Source: a virus
DNA: 64,000 nt
IMG/VR virus record: IMGVR_UViG_3300042905_003268
Span: 39,780-103,779 of that record
Reading direction: 5' to 3' (one strand)
The notes beneath the pieces were generated by a model, which saw only the letters and a list, made by a program, of their open reading frames with translations, did no database searches and was not told the origin of the DNA. The position numbers were made by a program, and so were the translations under genes. Below, one piece after another: positions 44,707 through 54,037 of this stretch. Every line of letters begins with the position of its first letter. Within the stretch, counting starts at the first letter, position 1.

Positions 44707-47138
44707 GTTGTAATGTTACCAATTAGGACCCAGGTATTTTCTGCTCTTTTTATTAATGATGCTCCCGCCCATTGACCAGACAATTTTGTTCCTGAATCAA
44801 AACTGTTTACTGTTACTCCTACTCCCGCCTGAATGGTAGTCTGACCAGAACCAGTTTGAACAATATCAATTCTACTACCAACAGGGAACTCAACAGATGA
44901 ATTAGGTGGAACGGTAACAGTATTTGCAGAAGAATTATTCATTTCAACGAATTTGGTAGCATCTGCCAGAACTAAAGTATATGATGTTCCGGTTTGAGCA
45001 TTGCTAGAAATAACTTTATCTAATTTTGTTGAAATTTCAGTACTTACAAAGGCCGTAGTAGCAATTTGAGTAGTATTAGTTCCTGAGGTTGCTGTAGGAG
45101 CAGCGGGAACTCCAGTAAATGTTGGAGAGGCTATGTTTGCTTTTAACGCAAGGGAAGTGTCTATTTGAGAACTTGTATATGTGTTTGCTACATTAAGTAC
45201 ATTAAGTGCCACTATTTCAACAACATCGTTGGTTGTGGCGGCTGTTGATAAAACAACTGTTAAACCATCTGTAGCAGTATAATCAGTTCCTCTTAGAAGA
45301 AGAACTCCATTTAGATATACTTGCTCTCTACCTGGAGTATATTCTAAAAGAACTCCCGCGCTAGATATTCCAGAAAATGAAGATTGAGAGCCAGTCAAAA
45401 CTCTCGTCCATCTAACATAATGATGTGGATCTAATCCTGTTACATCAACGTCTGACTCTACCCAAATATCCCCCACCGCTGGAGATGATGGCGCTGTTGC
45501 AGAATATTTTAATGAATTAATTGCAGACCATGAAGGGTTAGTTCCATCTGTTGTTAAATATTTACCAGAATGGCTTGTTTGTGAAGGAACTCCTACCAGC
45601 CCAACCACCGTTGCTGAAGTAAGAGTAACCGTTCCAGTAAATGTTGGAGAGGCTAGTGGAGCATATGTAGTAGAGGCTACTGAAGAGTCTAATTTTCCAT
45701 TTACCTGTGTTTGGAGTGCAGAAACGGTGATGCTTGATGCTTTACCGTCTACCTCTGTTTGTAATGAAGATAAAGAAGAAGTGGATGCCTTAGCATTTAA
45801 TTGAGTTTGTATACTAGAAGTAACTCCATCTAGATAACCAATTTCTATATTAGAAACATCACCGATTGATGTTGTGGCGGGTAGTAATACAGTTCCAGTA
45901 AATGTTGGGGAGTTTAATCTTGCAACAGAACTACTTATATACGAATCAGATATGGCAGTTCCGTTCCATGTTCCAGAAGTAATTGTTCCAACAGAACTTA
46001 TAGAAGAATTTCCTGTAAATGTAGAAAGAGCAGTATTTTCTACATTAGATAGACCAAGTACTGTTTTTGCTGCGGCAATATCTGCTGAAGCAATTATGCT
46101 TCTTCCATATTCAGTTAATGTAGCGGTTGAAAAAACATTCTGCGCGTTTCCATTAAAATAAAGTATTGTATTTGCAGTATTAGTTAATCCAGATATAGAT
46201 AGTAGGTTTGGATCACTTATACTAAAGTTTAATTTTCTACTAACATTGTTAAAGTCTACCGACACACCAGATTCAGTATTGTTAGAAACCATGTTTCCAA
46301 CAGTATCTTCAACTTGAGCCGTTTGGAATGGAATTGTACCCCAGGATAAAGTGTCACCATTTGTTGTGAGAAATTTATTCTCTTGGTATTGCTGATTTGG
46401 AATTACTTCATTAATAATTGATTTATTCTGCCATAAACCTAAAGTAGAGTTATATACTATTGTGTGTCCAGTTAATGGACTTGATATAGATACATTATGA
46501 ATTTCATCTAGTTCATATCCATTTTGTACATTGACAAAAATTTGACCATTATTTTGTTGAACTCTAGTAACTATACCTATAAAAACCGTGTGAATTGGAG
46601 CGGCGGGTTTGTTAGCAGTCCCATAAAGGAGATTTCCATTTGTACCCAGCCAAACTGGATCTCCTGCGGTGGCTGAAGAAGTATTTAATCCAGAAATCAA
46701 TCCTTCTGTAACAACAAACCCTATATCATTAGTAGATAGGTTTTGTTCCAAAAGACCCAATGTTTTTGATGAAGTTAATTCTGAAGAATTTGATGCTTTA
46801 GAAACAATTTTATTTGTACCATCTGCAGATGATACATAAACGGCTTGTCCTTTATTTATTGCCTCTGCCGCTTTTACATTATGCTTAACTTGAGATGTAT
46901 AATTATCTATCCACTCGGTATTGTAATTTGTTGCATCAATTTTTGCTAATATCTGACCACTTGTTCCGCCTATTGGAACGCCAGATCCGCCGCTTGCAGA
47001 AAAAGCAACCCATGCAGATCCATCATAATATTTAAAACTATTACTTACAGTATTATAATAAATTTCACCAGCAGTACCAGTTGCAGGGTCTGCTGCTAAA
47101 TTTACAATTCTTTGAGTAGATAATAGTCTTTTAGCCAT
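44703..47138 (-). CDS. Long tail fibre protein
   Basis: This 811-residue fibre starts MAKRLLSTQRIVNLAADPATGTAGEIYYNTVSNSFKYYDGSAWV, the anchor module found in several fibres of this phage. The middle has repeated SPTFTGTVLLPA/SPTFTGTVTLTS and ASSLSSLQTEVDGKAS motifs typical of trimeric coiled fibres. Residues about 570-640 contain a domain with PGREQVYLNGVLLLRGTDYTA, the LNGVLL turn of aquatic phage fibres. The end (VTVPPNSSVEFPVGSRIDIVQTGSGQTTIQAGVGVTVN) matches the end of the fibre at 39750. It probably contacts the host receptor. Confidence 0.8.
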   Translation of the reverse strand: MAKRLLSTQRIVNLAADPATGTAGEIYYNTVSNSFKYYDGSAWVAFSASGGSGVPIGGTSGQILAKIDATNYNTEWIDNYTSQVKHNVKAAEAINKGQAVYVSSADGTNKIVSKASNSSELTSSKTLGLLEQNLSTNDIGFVVTEGLISGLNTSSATAGDPVWLGTNGNLLYGTANKPAAPIHTVFIGIVTRVQQNNGQIFVNVQNGYELDEIHNVSISSPLTGHTIVYNSTLGLWQNKSIINEVIPNQQYQENKFLTTNGDTLSWGTIPFQTAQVEDTVGNMVSNNTESGVSVDFNNVSRKLNFSISDPNLLSISGLTNTANTILYFNGNAQNVFSTATLTEYGRSIIASADIAAAKTVLGLSNVENTALSTFTGNSSISSVGTITSGTWNGTAISDSYISSSVARLNSPTFTGTVLLPATTSIGDVSNIEIGYLDGVTSSIQTQLNAKASTSSLSSLQTEVDGKASSITVSALQTQVNGKLDSSVASTTYAPLASPTFTGTVTLTSATVVGLVGVPSQTSHSGKYLTTDGTNPSWSAINSLKYSATAPSSPAVGDIWVESDVDVTGLDPHHYVRWTRVLTGSQSSFSGISSAGVLLEYTPGREQVYLNGVLLLRGTDYTATDGLTVVLSTAATTNDVVEIVALNVLNVANTYTSSQIDTSLALKANIASPTFTGVPAAPTATSGTNTTQIATTAFVSTEISTKLDKVISSNAQTGTSYTLVLADATKFVEMNNSSANTVTVPPNSSVEFPVGSRIDIVQTGSGQTTIQAGVGVTVNSFDSGTKLSGQWAGASLIKRAENTWVLIGNITT

Positions 47139-47144
47139 AGTTAT

Positions 47145-47150
47145 ATTATA
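47145..47150 (-). promoter_or_regulatory. Late-type promoter (TATAAT, leaderless) for the long fibre
   Basis: GGTATAATATAACTATGG: TATAAT is six bases before the ATG at 47138. An AAAGG further upstream is too distant to act as ribosome binding site. The site lies just beyond the terminator at 47161-47188. Confidence 0.5.
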
Positions 47151-47160
47151 CCTTTATACT

Positions 47161-47188
47161 GGTGGGGAGGTAAAAATACCTCCCCACC
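47161..47188 (-). terminator. Strong hairpin between fibre genes
   Basis: GGTGGGGAGGTA, loop AAAA, TACCTCCCCACC forms a perfect 12-bp stem right after the 350-residue fibre gene and before the promoter of the next fibre. There is no T-tract on the minus strand, so it may rely on stem strength or act as an mRNA 3' stabiliser. Confidence 0.7.
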
Positions 47189-47198
47189 GAATATAAAA

Positions 47199-48251
47199 TT
47201 AGCCTACTGTTACTACCTTGTAGTTAGTAGTACCTGATGGTGCGGCTGCAAATCTGATTGTTACTACAGAAGTTGATGTTCTCTCAATATCTACTTCTAC
47301 TGTATCGTATGGTGATGCAGCATCGTATACTTGAACTTGAACTTCTCTTGTTCCCAGGTTATGCGTAATTGCAAACGCTGTAGTAGCGGTATCTCCAGCA
47401 ATGTTACCAACATGCTTTCTTGCTACTGAATGATAATTAGTTCCATCATTTGTTAGTGTCCATAGGTCTGAGGTCTCATTCCACAGAATGCTAACATTTG
47501 TAGAATCTCCTCTTTCAACCTCTAGACCAGCGTTCAATGATGGAACTCCAGTAACACCCTTGTTAAGAAGAACAATATTGTCTTCAACTTCAAGCGTTGC
47601 TGTATTGAGTGCTGTAGTAGTTCCATCTACTGTCAGGTTTCCAGAAACAACAAGGTTATTATTAACTGTAGTAGTTCCTGTTGCAGCGCCAACAGATACA
47701 GTTGTTGCGGCTCCACCAACATTCAATGTTGTAGCATTAGCATTAAACAATGAAGCAGTTGTGGCAGTTGTTGTAACGTCACCACCATTAACAGCAGCAT
47801 CACCAGAAAGAGTTAATCCTACGAAGGATACTGAATCTGATGTTCCTACTGCCTGACCAATTGCAACGGTTGGGCTTGATCCTTCTGCTGGTGTATGTGT
47901 TACTGTAACACCAGTACCAGCGGTAATATCATTAACAAAGTTGCCTGTAGTATCAGTACCTAATGCCACAGAATTAGAAGCAATTGTTGTGCTAATGGTA
48001 ATTGTTCCATTAGAAACGTTTGCTGTACCAGTTACGTCACCTTCTAATGTAACGGTAGATGCTGCATTTGCTCCAATTGCTAATGGTTGCCATGCAGTAC
48101 CATCATAAATTTTTAATCTGTTGTTTGTTGAATCAAAGTAGACCCGACCCTTTACGCCAGAAGGCTCAGAGGCCGCTGGCAGATTTTGAATTACGGCATT
48201 CTGTAATTCATTAGTGCCGAGGTCTAAACTAACTAAAAATCTTTTAGCCAT
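47199..48251 (-). CDS. Tail fibre protein
   Basis: A 350-residue fibre starting MAKRFLVSLDLGTNELQNAVIQNLPAASEPSGVKGRVYFDSTNNRLKIYDGTAWQPLA, the same anchor type as the 811-residue fibre. The middle holds the repeated 'TVSVGAATGTTTVNNNLVVSGNLTVDG' element common in aquatic phage fibres. The end (FAITHNLGTREVQVQVYDAASPYDTVEVDIERTSTSVVTIRFAAAPSGTTNYKVVTVG) is a sandwich found at fibre tips of many phages. The AGAGGTGAAATAAAAA leader and GC-richer codons suggest high expression, as for capsid and tube genes. Confidence 0.78.
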   Translation of the reverse strand: MAKRFLVSLDLGTNELQNAVIQNLPAASEPSGVKGRVYFDSTNNRLKIYDGTAWQPLAIGANAASTVTLEGDVTGTANVSNGTITISTTIASNSVALGTDTTGNFVNDITAGTGVTVTHTPAEGSSPTVAIGQAVGTSDSVSFVGLTLSGDAAVNGGDVTTTATTASLFNANATTLNVGGAATTVSVGAATGTTTVNNNLVVSGNLTVDGTTTALNTATLEVEDNIVLLNKGVTGVPSLNAGLEVERGDSTNVSILWNETSDLWTLTNDGTNYHSVARKHVGNIAGDTATTAFAITHNLGTREVQVQVYDAASPYDTVEVDIERTSTSVVTIRFAAAPSGTTNYKVVTVG

Positions 48252-48266
48252 TTTTTATTTCACCTC

Positions 48267-48674
48267 TCATGATAAATATGCCTTTCCAGCGAAAGGGGAT
48301 GCAAATGTAGCGATAATGGTATTTACATTTGCATATGTGTAATTTCCAACTACTATCGTACCCGCAGAGTCAACTACTTCAATACTTGGATAATATTCCA
48401 AATTATGATTTATCGTCCAAGTACTTGAAGCGACTCCTTGTGTGTGTGTATACGTTCCAGGAAGACTAACTGGCTCTCCCCAGGCTCCACCTGTCTTTGG
48501 GCCGTACATTTTATATCTTGAAGTATCTATGTAAAAATCACCATTTTCACCTAAAGAAGATGATGGTGGGCCTGCACCATTTAATACTCCATTTCCTCTG
48601 GCACCTTGAATTCCTACTGAATTTATTTCTACAACATTTTCTATTCTTTCAACTGATATATTATTATGTGTCAT
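48267..48674 (-). CDS. Fibre-tip or collar protein
   Basis: A 135-residue protein containing GIQGARGNGVLNGAGPPSSSLGENGDFYIDTSRYKMYGPKTGGAWGEPVSLPG, a motif used in phage fibres with collagen-like repeats, and a C-terminal sandwich (TWTINHNLEYYPSIEVVDSAGTIVVGNYTYANVNTIIATFASPFAGKAYLS), which resembles the tip domain of the 350-residue fibre. It overlaps the gene upstream by four bases. Confidence 0.6.
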   Translation of the reverse strand: MTHNNISVERIENVVEINSVGIQGARGNGVLNGAGPPSSSLGENGDFYIDTSRYKMYGPKTGGAWGEPVSLPGTYTHTQGVASSTWTINHNLEYYPSIEVVDSAGTIVVGNYTYANVNTIIATFASPFAGKAYLS

Positions 48675-49012
48675 CGTATAACCGCCGAAGAAGTAGAAAT
48701 ATATCCTTTTAGTATTGTTGTTTGAGTTCCATTGGAAGATCTGATTTGTAACTGATAAGCAGCGCTTGGCAGAGTAAATTTTCTAGTTTGAGATGGATTA
48801 AATTGTATATCCAGTACTCCTGTAGATGGAGTTATCGTTATTCCAGATTGTTCATTTATTGAAGCGCATAAAATTTTACCAGATGGCTCGTTTCTAACGT
48901 CCATCTTTGCAGAATACCCGCTCAAATTTATAGGGGTCCCATTTGAATTTTTGTATATAACTCTAATTGCAAATGTGTCACCTTGAACTACTTTAAAATT
49001 TACTTCTTCCAT
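48671..49012 (-). CDS. Baseplate/fibre-base Ig-like protein
   Basis: A 113-residue protein starting MEEVNFKVVQGDTFAIRVIYKNSNGTPINLSGYSAKMDVRNEPSGKILC, a small Ig-like sandwich that often anchors fibres in phage baseplates (BppU-like N-terminal pattern). It opens the fibre operon, with TATAAT and AAGAGGTG upstream. The cell-surface role is inferred from its place. Confidence 0.6.
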   Translation of the reverse strand: MEEVNFKVVQGDTFAIRVIYKNSNGTPINLSGYSAKMDVRNEPSGKILCASINEQSGITITPSTGVLDIQFNPSQTRKFTLPSAAYQLQIRSSNGTQTTILKGYISTSSAVIR

Positions 49013-49069
49013 ATAAAAATAGACACCTCTTAGTTAAAATTATAACATCTATCAAGACTAATACAGAAA

Positions 49070-49093
49070 GCCCACCGTGGCGGAACGGTGGGC
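49070..49093 (-). terminator. Terminator of the lysis operon
   Basis: GCCCACCGT pairs with ACGGTGGGC across a 6-base loop (9-bp perfect stem). On the minus strand it is followed by TTTCTGT. It lies between the endolysin stop and the fibre-operon promoter. Confidence 0.8.
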
Positions 49094-49116
49094 CTTCTGC
49101 GTGGGTGGCGGGGCAA

Positions 49117-50016
49117 TTAAGGCTTATCTTTGCCGAATAACGCAATCCATGTTTCGGCGTTTGGCTTTCCAGTTCTAAGTTCTCTAGGAAGATTAAGAGA
49201 TCTTTGGTATCTCTTCAAATCTTTTTCTGGAAACTTCTGAACTCCAACCTTTTCTGGAGCGTATCTTAACACACCAAGATCGTACATTCTACAAGCAACT
49301 CGCCAGGTAGCCTTATTTGCTGCATTAGCAACTATTGCTCTATCTGCGGCTGCACGGGATGGAATTGTTTCATCCCATTGCTTATGCTTTATACGATACT
49401 TGCGTGCTTCTGCTCTCCAGAAATTTTGATCATAATATTGTCTAAGTGTATCGTTCTTACGATATCTGAATGGACCATAGTTCTTTTCTCCAAGGAACGG
49501 TCCTGAGTCAGTCCAATCTCCGTGTGTAATAATACGAGATCCGTCTTCAGGCCATTCATTGAGATCCCATAGTGCTGCAAGTGTTCTAGCAACTTGTTCT
49601 ACTTGGTAGGAATTGATTGTCTTTCCTTTACCTGGATCATCAATTTCAATTCCCCAGGCTCTCCAATGAAGCACATTGCCAACACCAACACCTACTGCTG
49701 ACCATGGACCACCGTCGCCACTATGGTAAGTCGCGCCTGCGCTAAGATACCAATTTGTTGACTTGTCTTTACCAACTAATTGATTTGCTACTGCCATTGG
49801 AGCATACGCTGTAACTGCCCAGTATAGAGATGGTGCGCCATTTCCTTCACGGGCAGAAGCGGTAGATGTGTGATGCACAACACATGCCTGCATTCCATTT
49901 GACCATGGGTTGCCCTTCTTATCCCAATCCTTATAGAATTTGGCATCCACACCGTGTTCAATTAAGGCTTTCTGAATCTCCTGAGGAGTTGGTTGTTTAA
50001 CCATTTGCATCATCAT
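49117..50016 (-). CDS. Endolysin, N-acetylmuramoyl-L-alanine amidase
   Basis: This 299-residue enzyme has amidase_2/PGRP-like zinc ligands H48 or H49 (CVVHHTSTAS) and a later His in THGDWTDSGPFLGEKNYGPFRY, with HWRAWGIEIDDPG between. It cuts the bond between N-acetylmuramate and L-alanine in the host wall. The C-terminal ~90 residues (VQKFPEKDLKRYQRSLNLPRELRTGKPNAETWIALFG) look like a peptidoglycan-binding domain. Start options are a run of ATGs at 50016-50010; AAGG lies just upstream. It is preceded by the 45-residue acidic gene and the holin gene, with overlapping ends. Confidence 0.9.
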   Translation of the reverse strand: MMMQMVKQPTPQEIQKALIEHGVDAKFYKDWDKKGNPWSNGMQACVVHHTSTASAREGNGAPSLYWAVTAYAPMAVANQLVGKDKSTNWYLSAGATYHSGDGGPWSAVGVGVGNVLHWRAWGIEIDDPGKGKTINSYQVEQVARTLAALWDLNEWPEDGSRIITHGDWTDSGPFLGEKNYGPFRYRKNDTLRQYYDQNFWRAEARKYRIKHKQWDETIPSRAAADRAIVANAANKATWRVACRMYDLGVLRYAPEKVGVQKFPEKDLKRYQRSLNLPRELRTGKPNAETWIALFGKDKP

Positions 50017-50134
50017 CCTTGTCTACAATTAATGCAGGATCAATAGGGTCTTCTTCGGGGATGAAGTCTGCTGGTGGGTGATCTGTGTACATGTCTGCAA
50101 GATCGACTGCACCGCCATCTTGTAAATCAGGCAT
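49997..50134 (-). CDS. Small acidic protein in the lysis cassette (45 aa)
   Basis: The ORF from ATG 50134 overlaps the end of the holin gene and the start of the endolysin gene. The product (MPDLQDGGAVDLADMYTDHPPADFIPEEDPIDPALIVDKDDDANG) is very acidic, has no membrane segment and no recognised domain. Coupled placement between holin and endolysin suggests a lysis regulator such as an antiholin-like or chaperone-like factor, but this is a guess. Confidence 0.6.
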   Translation of the reverse strand: MPDLQDGGAVDLADMYTDHPPADFIPEEDPIDPALIVDKDDDANG

Positions 50135-50354
50135 TTGAGTTAACTCCGAATCTGTGATCTGTAGGATCAAGTGCTGTAATAACTAAGGGTAGAACTGAGG
50201 CAACTCCTGCTGCCAACCATGTTCTTAAATCAGAAGAATCTACTGCAAAAAGGTCTGCGCCGTCTGCTAAGAATAGCCCTAGTATGACTGCTGCAAAGAC
50301 CTTAACATACGAAACTACTGCCTTGCCAATTTTTGATTCCATAAAATTATTCAT
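50127..50354 (-). CDS. Holin
   Basis: This 75-residue protein has two hydrophobic segments: about 11-32 (VVSYVKVFAAVILGLFLADG) and 43-62 (TWLAAGVASVLPLVITALDP). Position directly before the endolysin fits a holin that opens the membrane at lysis time. The start is ATG 50354 behind GGAGGTAAG, with GATATACTTAAT upstream as a promoter. Actinophage holins of this length and polar C-terminus (DHRFGVNSNA) are common. Confidence 0.75.
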   Translation of the reverse strand: MNNFMESKIGKAVVSYVKVFAAVILGLFLADGADLFAVDSSDLRTWLAAGVASVLPLVITALDPTDHRFGVNSNA

Positions 50355-50379
50355 TTCTTACCTCCAATTAAGTATATCA

Positions 50380-51018
50380 TTAATCAACTATGCTTGTAAT
50401 GGTTCTATCAGAAACATTACCTTTTTTACCAAAAAATAGAACTAGGGTGTCTCTAAGTCCCATCTCCACTAAGTTTACGCTATGCGGATATAAGTGATCA
50501 CCCTTAAATATTATAAGGTCACCACACTTAGGCTTTATAATTAAATCTTGTTTTGGAAATACTAACTCTCCTCCTAAATAGTCCACCCCATGGTCATTAA
50601 AATACAATAAGGCAGAATACTCTTGCTCCTCTGGTATTCCATCTGGTCTATTAGGCTTTCCATCTAGGGTTGTAGAGTCGGAGTGAAGACCATTATGCGC
50701 CCCTGGAGCCATAACATGGTAAGCAAACTGTACTAAATCTAACTGCTGTTGGAAAAAAACTTCTAGGTTATTTTTTATTTCTAATACTAACTTTGTTATT
50801 TTTATGCTTAAATCTTTGTCAGAGAATCCATTAACAAACTGAAGTGGATTTTCTTCACTCAGCATAGACGCCTCTTTTGAATTCTTAAAACCAACTTTAC
50901 TAGGAAATGTGTTAGCGTTGTATTCATTATTAGTAACAGTTTTTCTAAAGTAATTAGTTATATATTCAGCGTCTTCTCTAGAAATAAAATTATTTATAAT
51001 TTTTAACTGTTCAGTCAT
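50380..51018 (-). CDS. 2OG-Fe(II) dioxygenase
   Basis: This 212-residue protein has H112-x-D114 (GLHSDSTT), distal H179 (YPHSVNLV) and R189 (LRDTLV) for 2-oxoglutarate, with the variant block LYFNDHGVDYLGGELVFP. A longer insert (about 118-132) separates the first ligands from the strand. It overlaps the ribonucleotide reductase gene by four bases and lies apart from the main oxygenase cluster, which could mean a different target or simple transposition of the gene. Confidence 0.85.
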   Translation of the reverse strand: MTEQLKIINNFISREDAEYITNYFRKTVTNNEYNANTFPSKVGFKNSKEASMLSEENPLQFVNGFSDKDLSIKITKLVLEIKNNLEVFFQQQLDLVQFAYHVMAPGAHNGLHSDSTTLDGKPNRPDGIPEEQEYSALLYFNDHGVDYLGGELVFPKQDLIIKPKCGDLIIFKGDHLYPHSVNLVEMGLRDTLVLFFGKKGNVSDRTITSIVD

Positions 51019-52946
51019 GATATATCTACTATTTCACATCCAGTATCTGCGCTACAGGCAAGTTCTTGAGATCCCTTAGTGCCGTCTTCTGTTTCGTAAA
51101 ATACCATGTCAGACCAGCGAATATCCTTTGGCATCTTGGCAAGAAGTAGTTCGTACTCTTCCTTTGTAGCGTCTTGGTATGGAGCCTGCTTATAAGTGTG
51201 ATCAGAATATGGAAGGAATGAGATTCCAGACACTTCATCAAAATTTTTCCACACCCAGGCTCCCACATCCATCCATTCATCTTCTTTAACTGAAACAGTA
51301 ATAGATGGTTTATGCTCGCACCATGCACGCTGATAGGTTAGCCAAATATCTAAATGCTCTACTGCTGTAAGATCATTACGCAAAACCGCGTCTTTTGGTG
51401 CCTTGATTGGGAATGAGAATACTGTTGTATCGTTTGGCTTCATAACATCGTCTTCTGCTGGCACACCAGAATCAACAAGAAACTTTGTTAATGGATCTTT
51501 CTTGTCTCCGCGAACTGTACGAATGTAATAATCATTGTGCCATGGATGCATACCAGAAGAAACTCCTGTTAATTGAGAAACTGTTCCAGAAGGCTTAACA
51601 CATGTAATGGCAGCGGAAGGATTAATTCCTATAACTTTTGCCTCTTCTTGATTAACCTTTACGGCATGTTCTCTAAGATTATTTAATACCTGAGATAGTT
51701 TATCTAGACCTGATTGCCCTGACATTAATTTGTTTCCAAATTGTCCAGTTATTGAGACTCCAAGTAGTCTTTCTTCTTCAGTATTATCTTTCCATATCTT
51801 TCTAAGATACTTAAAATTAGTTAATGTTGACTGCCACGTTCCAAGGATTGTGGCTAGTTCTACTTTACGCATAAGAGTTTTTTCTGTGTCGTCCTCTCGC
51901 ACTACTACTTCTGACAGGTTGCAGAACTGGTACGGACGTAAAATAATTTCAGAACATGGGTTCGTTCCATATCTAATTTCTGGATCTCTGCGACCGTACT
52001 TTGCTGCCTGCCCCTGGGCGGCGGCTACGTTATAGATCCCTCGTTCTCCAGACTTGCTTTCATAAAGGTTCTTCCATTCTGACATAAAATCAGACATACT
52101 TGGACGACCAGAATAAGCAACAGAGTTATTTGAAAGAGCGCGTTGTGAATTGTATTCCCACCATGCGCCGTGCTTTGCACGCGCCATATCATGATCATTA
52201 AGATCAGAAAGTGAAATCATGGCGGATCTACGAACACCTCCTACTACAACAACCTCTCCAATTTTGCACATAATGTCATGTGCCTCTAAAGGTCTTAATC
52301 TTCTTCCTGATGCGCCCTTAATGATGTTTACACAGAAGTCAAATAATTGAACCAATGGTTCTGGTCCTGAGGCGCGTCCTCCGAAAGTTTTAAGTCTTGC
52401 TCCTGCTGGCCTAACCTTAGAGATATCCCATGTTGGAATCTGTCCCTGCCATAATAATGCAAGTAGTTCTCTTAAAGCCTTGGCCCATCCAGCCTTAGAA
52501 TCTTCAACAACAATTGTTGTGTTTGTTTTTTCAAAATGCTCGTTAACGGTGGGAAGTTTGTCTACATAGACGCTTTCTACAGAAAAGCCCACCCCTGTTC
52601 CACACATTAGAATATACATAGCCTCATCGAATGATCTAAGACTATCTACTGGAAGGAATGAACAGTTATATCCTGCAACATTGTCTCTTTCTAGGGCGGG
52701 TCCTGAGGTCATGATTGCTCGCATCGAAGGCATGATATTTCTATTAAATACTTCATCTCTTAATTCAGATACTAGTTGTTCTGATGGTTCGTAGCCACAC
52801 TCTTCCTTTAAATGTGTACGCATAAAAGTAAAGTATCTGTCTACTGTTTCACCCCACGCTTCTCTACGATTTTCATCAGAAAGCCATCTAGCATAACGGC
52901 TTAAAGCAATAAAGTTTTCATAGTGGTTATCAATACCTTGTGACAT
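51015..52946 (-). CDS. nrdJ: Class II (adenosylcobalamin-dependent) ribonucleotide reductase
   Basis: This 643-residue enzyme is of the monomeric class II type. C95 (GYNCSF), the thiyl Cys at about 330 (NPCSEIIL) and the paired Cys 11 residues later (QFCNLSEV) match the three active-site cysteines of the L. leichmannii-type enzyme. The C-terminal C-S-A-D-T-G-C acts as the shuttle pair. It needs vitamin B12 from the host and makes deoxynucleotides without oxygen. RBS AAGGAGAACAA precedes ATG 52946. No other RNR subunit is seen nearby. Confidence 0.92.
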   Translation of the reverse strand: MSQGIDNHYENFIALSRYARWLSDENRREAWGETVDRYFTFMRTHLKEECGYEPSEQLVSELRDEVFNRNIMPSMRAIMTSGPALERDNVAGYNCSFLPVDSLRSFDEAMYILMCGTGVGFSVESVYVDKLPTVNEHFEKTNTTIVVEDSKAGWAKALRELLALLWQGQIPTWDISKVRPAGARLKTFGGRASGPEPLVQLFDFCVNIIKGASGRRLRPLEAHDIMCKIGEVVVVGGVRRSAMISLSDLNDHDMARAKHGAWWEYNSQRALSNNSVAYSGRPSMSDFMSEWKNLYESKSGERGIYNVAAAQGQAAKYGRRDPEIRYGTNPCSEIILRPYQFCNLSEVVVREDDTEKTLMRKVELATILGTWQSTLTNFKYLRKIWKDNTEEERLLGVSITGQFGNKLMSGQSGLDKLSQVLNNLREHAVKVNQEEAKVIGINPSAAITCVKPSGTVSQLTGVSSGMHPWHNDYYIRTVRGDKKDPLTKFLVDSGVPAEDDVMKPNDTTVFSFPIKAPKDAVLRNDLTAVEHLDIWLTYQRAWCEHKPSITVSVKEDEWMDVGAWVWKNFDEVSGISFLPYSDHTYKQAPYQDATKEEYELLLAKMPKDIRWSDMVFYETEDGTKGSQELACSADTGCEIVDIS

Positions 52947-53011
52947 TTGTTCTCCTTGACCCCATATCTGGGAAATAAATTTATATAATTACTATGGTAT
53001 CATTCTGGCGT

Positions 53012-54031
53012 TTATGAGGCGCGACTTTTAAGAATTTTTTTAATTCTTTCCGATGTTGCTTGTGTCACAATATCCCAATCATATTCCATATGAACCTTAA
53101 AAGAATTTTTGTAAGAAAGTTTTGAGTAGTTATCATAGTTATTAACTAGATCAGACATTGAACTAGTTAGATCTGATATATCTACACTATATATTTTCCC
53201 AGGATGTAGCATAGGATATTCACTATCAGTTAGTGTAGAATTTAATGGATTTGTTATGTACTCTTTATAATCTGCCCAGTCATATGTAGATATTGTTGGC
53301 ATACCTGTAGCAATCGCCTGGAGCGGCATAAACCCAAAGCCCTCTCCCATGGTAGGGTACACCATGGCATTTGACCTATGATATAAATGTATCATCTGTT
53401 CATGACTGAGGTAGTCATCGATTATTTTTATATTTTTATAGTTAGAGTCTGGACTTCCCAGTATTGAGCCGTCTGGTGCATATACTCTAGTTGTATTTAT
53501 TGAAGAGACTTTAAGTATTAATTGAAAAGAATCATCATTTCCGAACAACTGAGTAAAAGCATCTACAACAAGTTGCCCATTCTTTCTAACCTGAGGCTCT
53601 CCTATATGAAGGAATCTAAATACGTCAGATCTATTTCTTTTTAATGGAGACCAGTCCATGGTTATGCCGTGACTATAGACAAATATATCTTCTCGGCCCG
53701 TAGTATTTTTAAATATGTCTGCTGTCCATTGTGATGTAGCCCACAGTTCGTCAACAGATAACATTGGATCAATCCAGCCATCTTTTAATTCTGTAGATTC
53801 CCAGGCCGTGTATCCAATTCTGTATTGTCCTGGATAAAACTTATAGTCCGTTGGGAACCCCATAGATATTCCAATTGGACAATTGTCAGAATCTATTTCT
53901 GAAGAAATATTGGCTCTTTCAAAGGCGTTTATTATTTCATAAGAGGCATGTCCATAGCCCATAATATCATGATAGCCCTGTACCATTTTTTTCATATTTT
54001 CAGCAGCAGTAGTAAAAGAAACGTCACCCAT
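53012..54031 (-). CDS. Glycosyltransferase family 4-like
   Basis: I start at ATG 54031 (MGDVSFTTAAENMKK); the longer ORF to 54181 adds residues with no support and crosses a promoter. The 339-residue product shows QVRKNGQLVVDAFTQLF, LSHEQMIHLYHRSNAMVYPTMGEGFGFMPLQAIATGMPTIST (about 205-250), the classic GT4 donor-binding motif E-x7-E type. It probably transfers a sugar to phage DNA bases or to a host or virion surface molecule. ATG follows a -10 box by six bases, so its mRNA is leaderless. Confidence 0.8.
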   Translation of the reverse strand: MGDVSFTTAAENMKKMVQGYHDIMGYGHASYEIINAFERANISSEIDSDNCPIGISMGFPTDYKFYPGQYRIGYTAWESTELKDGWIDPMLSVDELWATSQWTADIFKNTTGREDIFVYSHGITMDWSPLKRNRSDVFRFLHIGEPQVRKNGQLVVDAFTQLFGNDDSFQLILKVSSINTTRVYAPDGSILGSPDSNYKNIKIIDDYLSHEQMIHLYHRSNAMVYPTMGEGFGFMPLQAIATGMPTISTYDWADYKEYITNPLNSTLTDSEYPMLHPGKIYSVDISDLTSSMSDLVNNYDNYSKLSYKNSFKVHMEYDWDIVTQATSERIKKILKSRAS

Positions 54032-54037
54032 CGAAAA

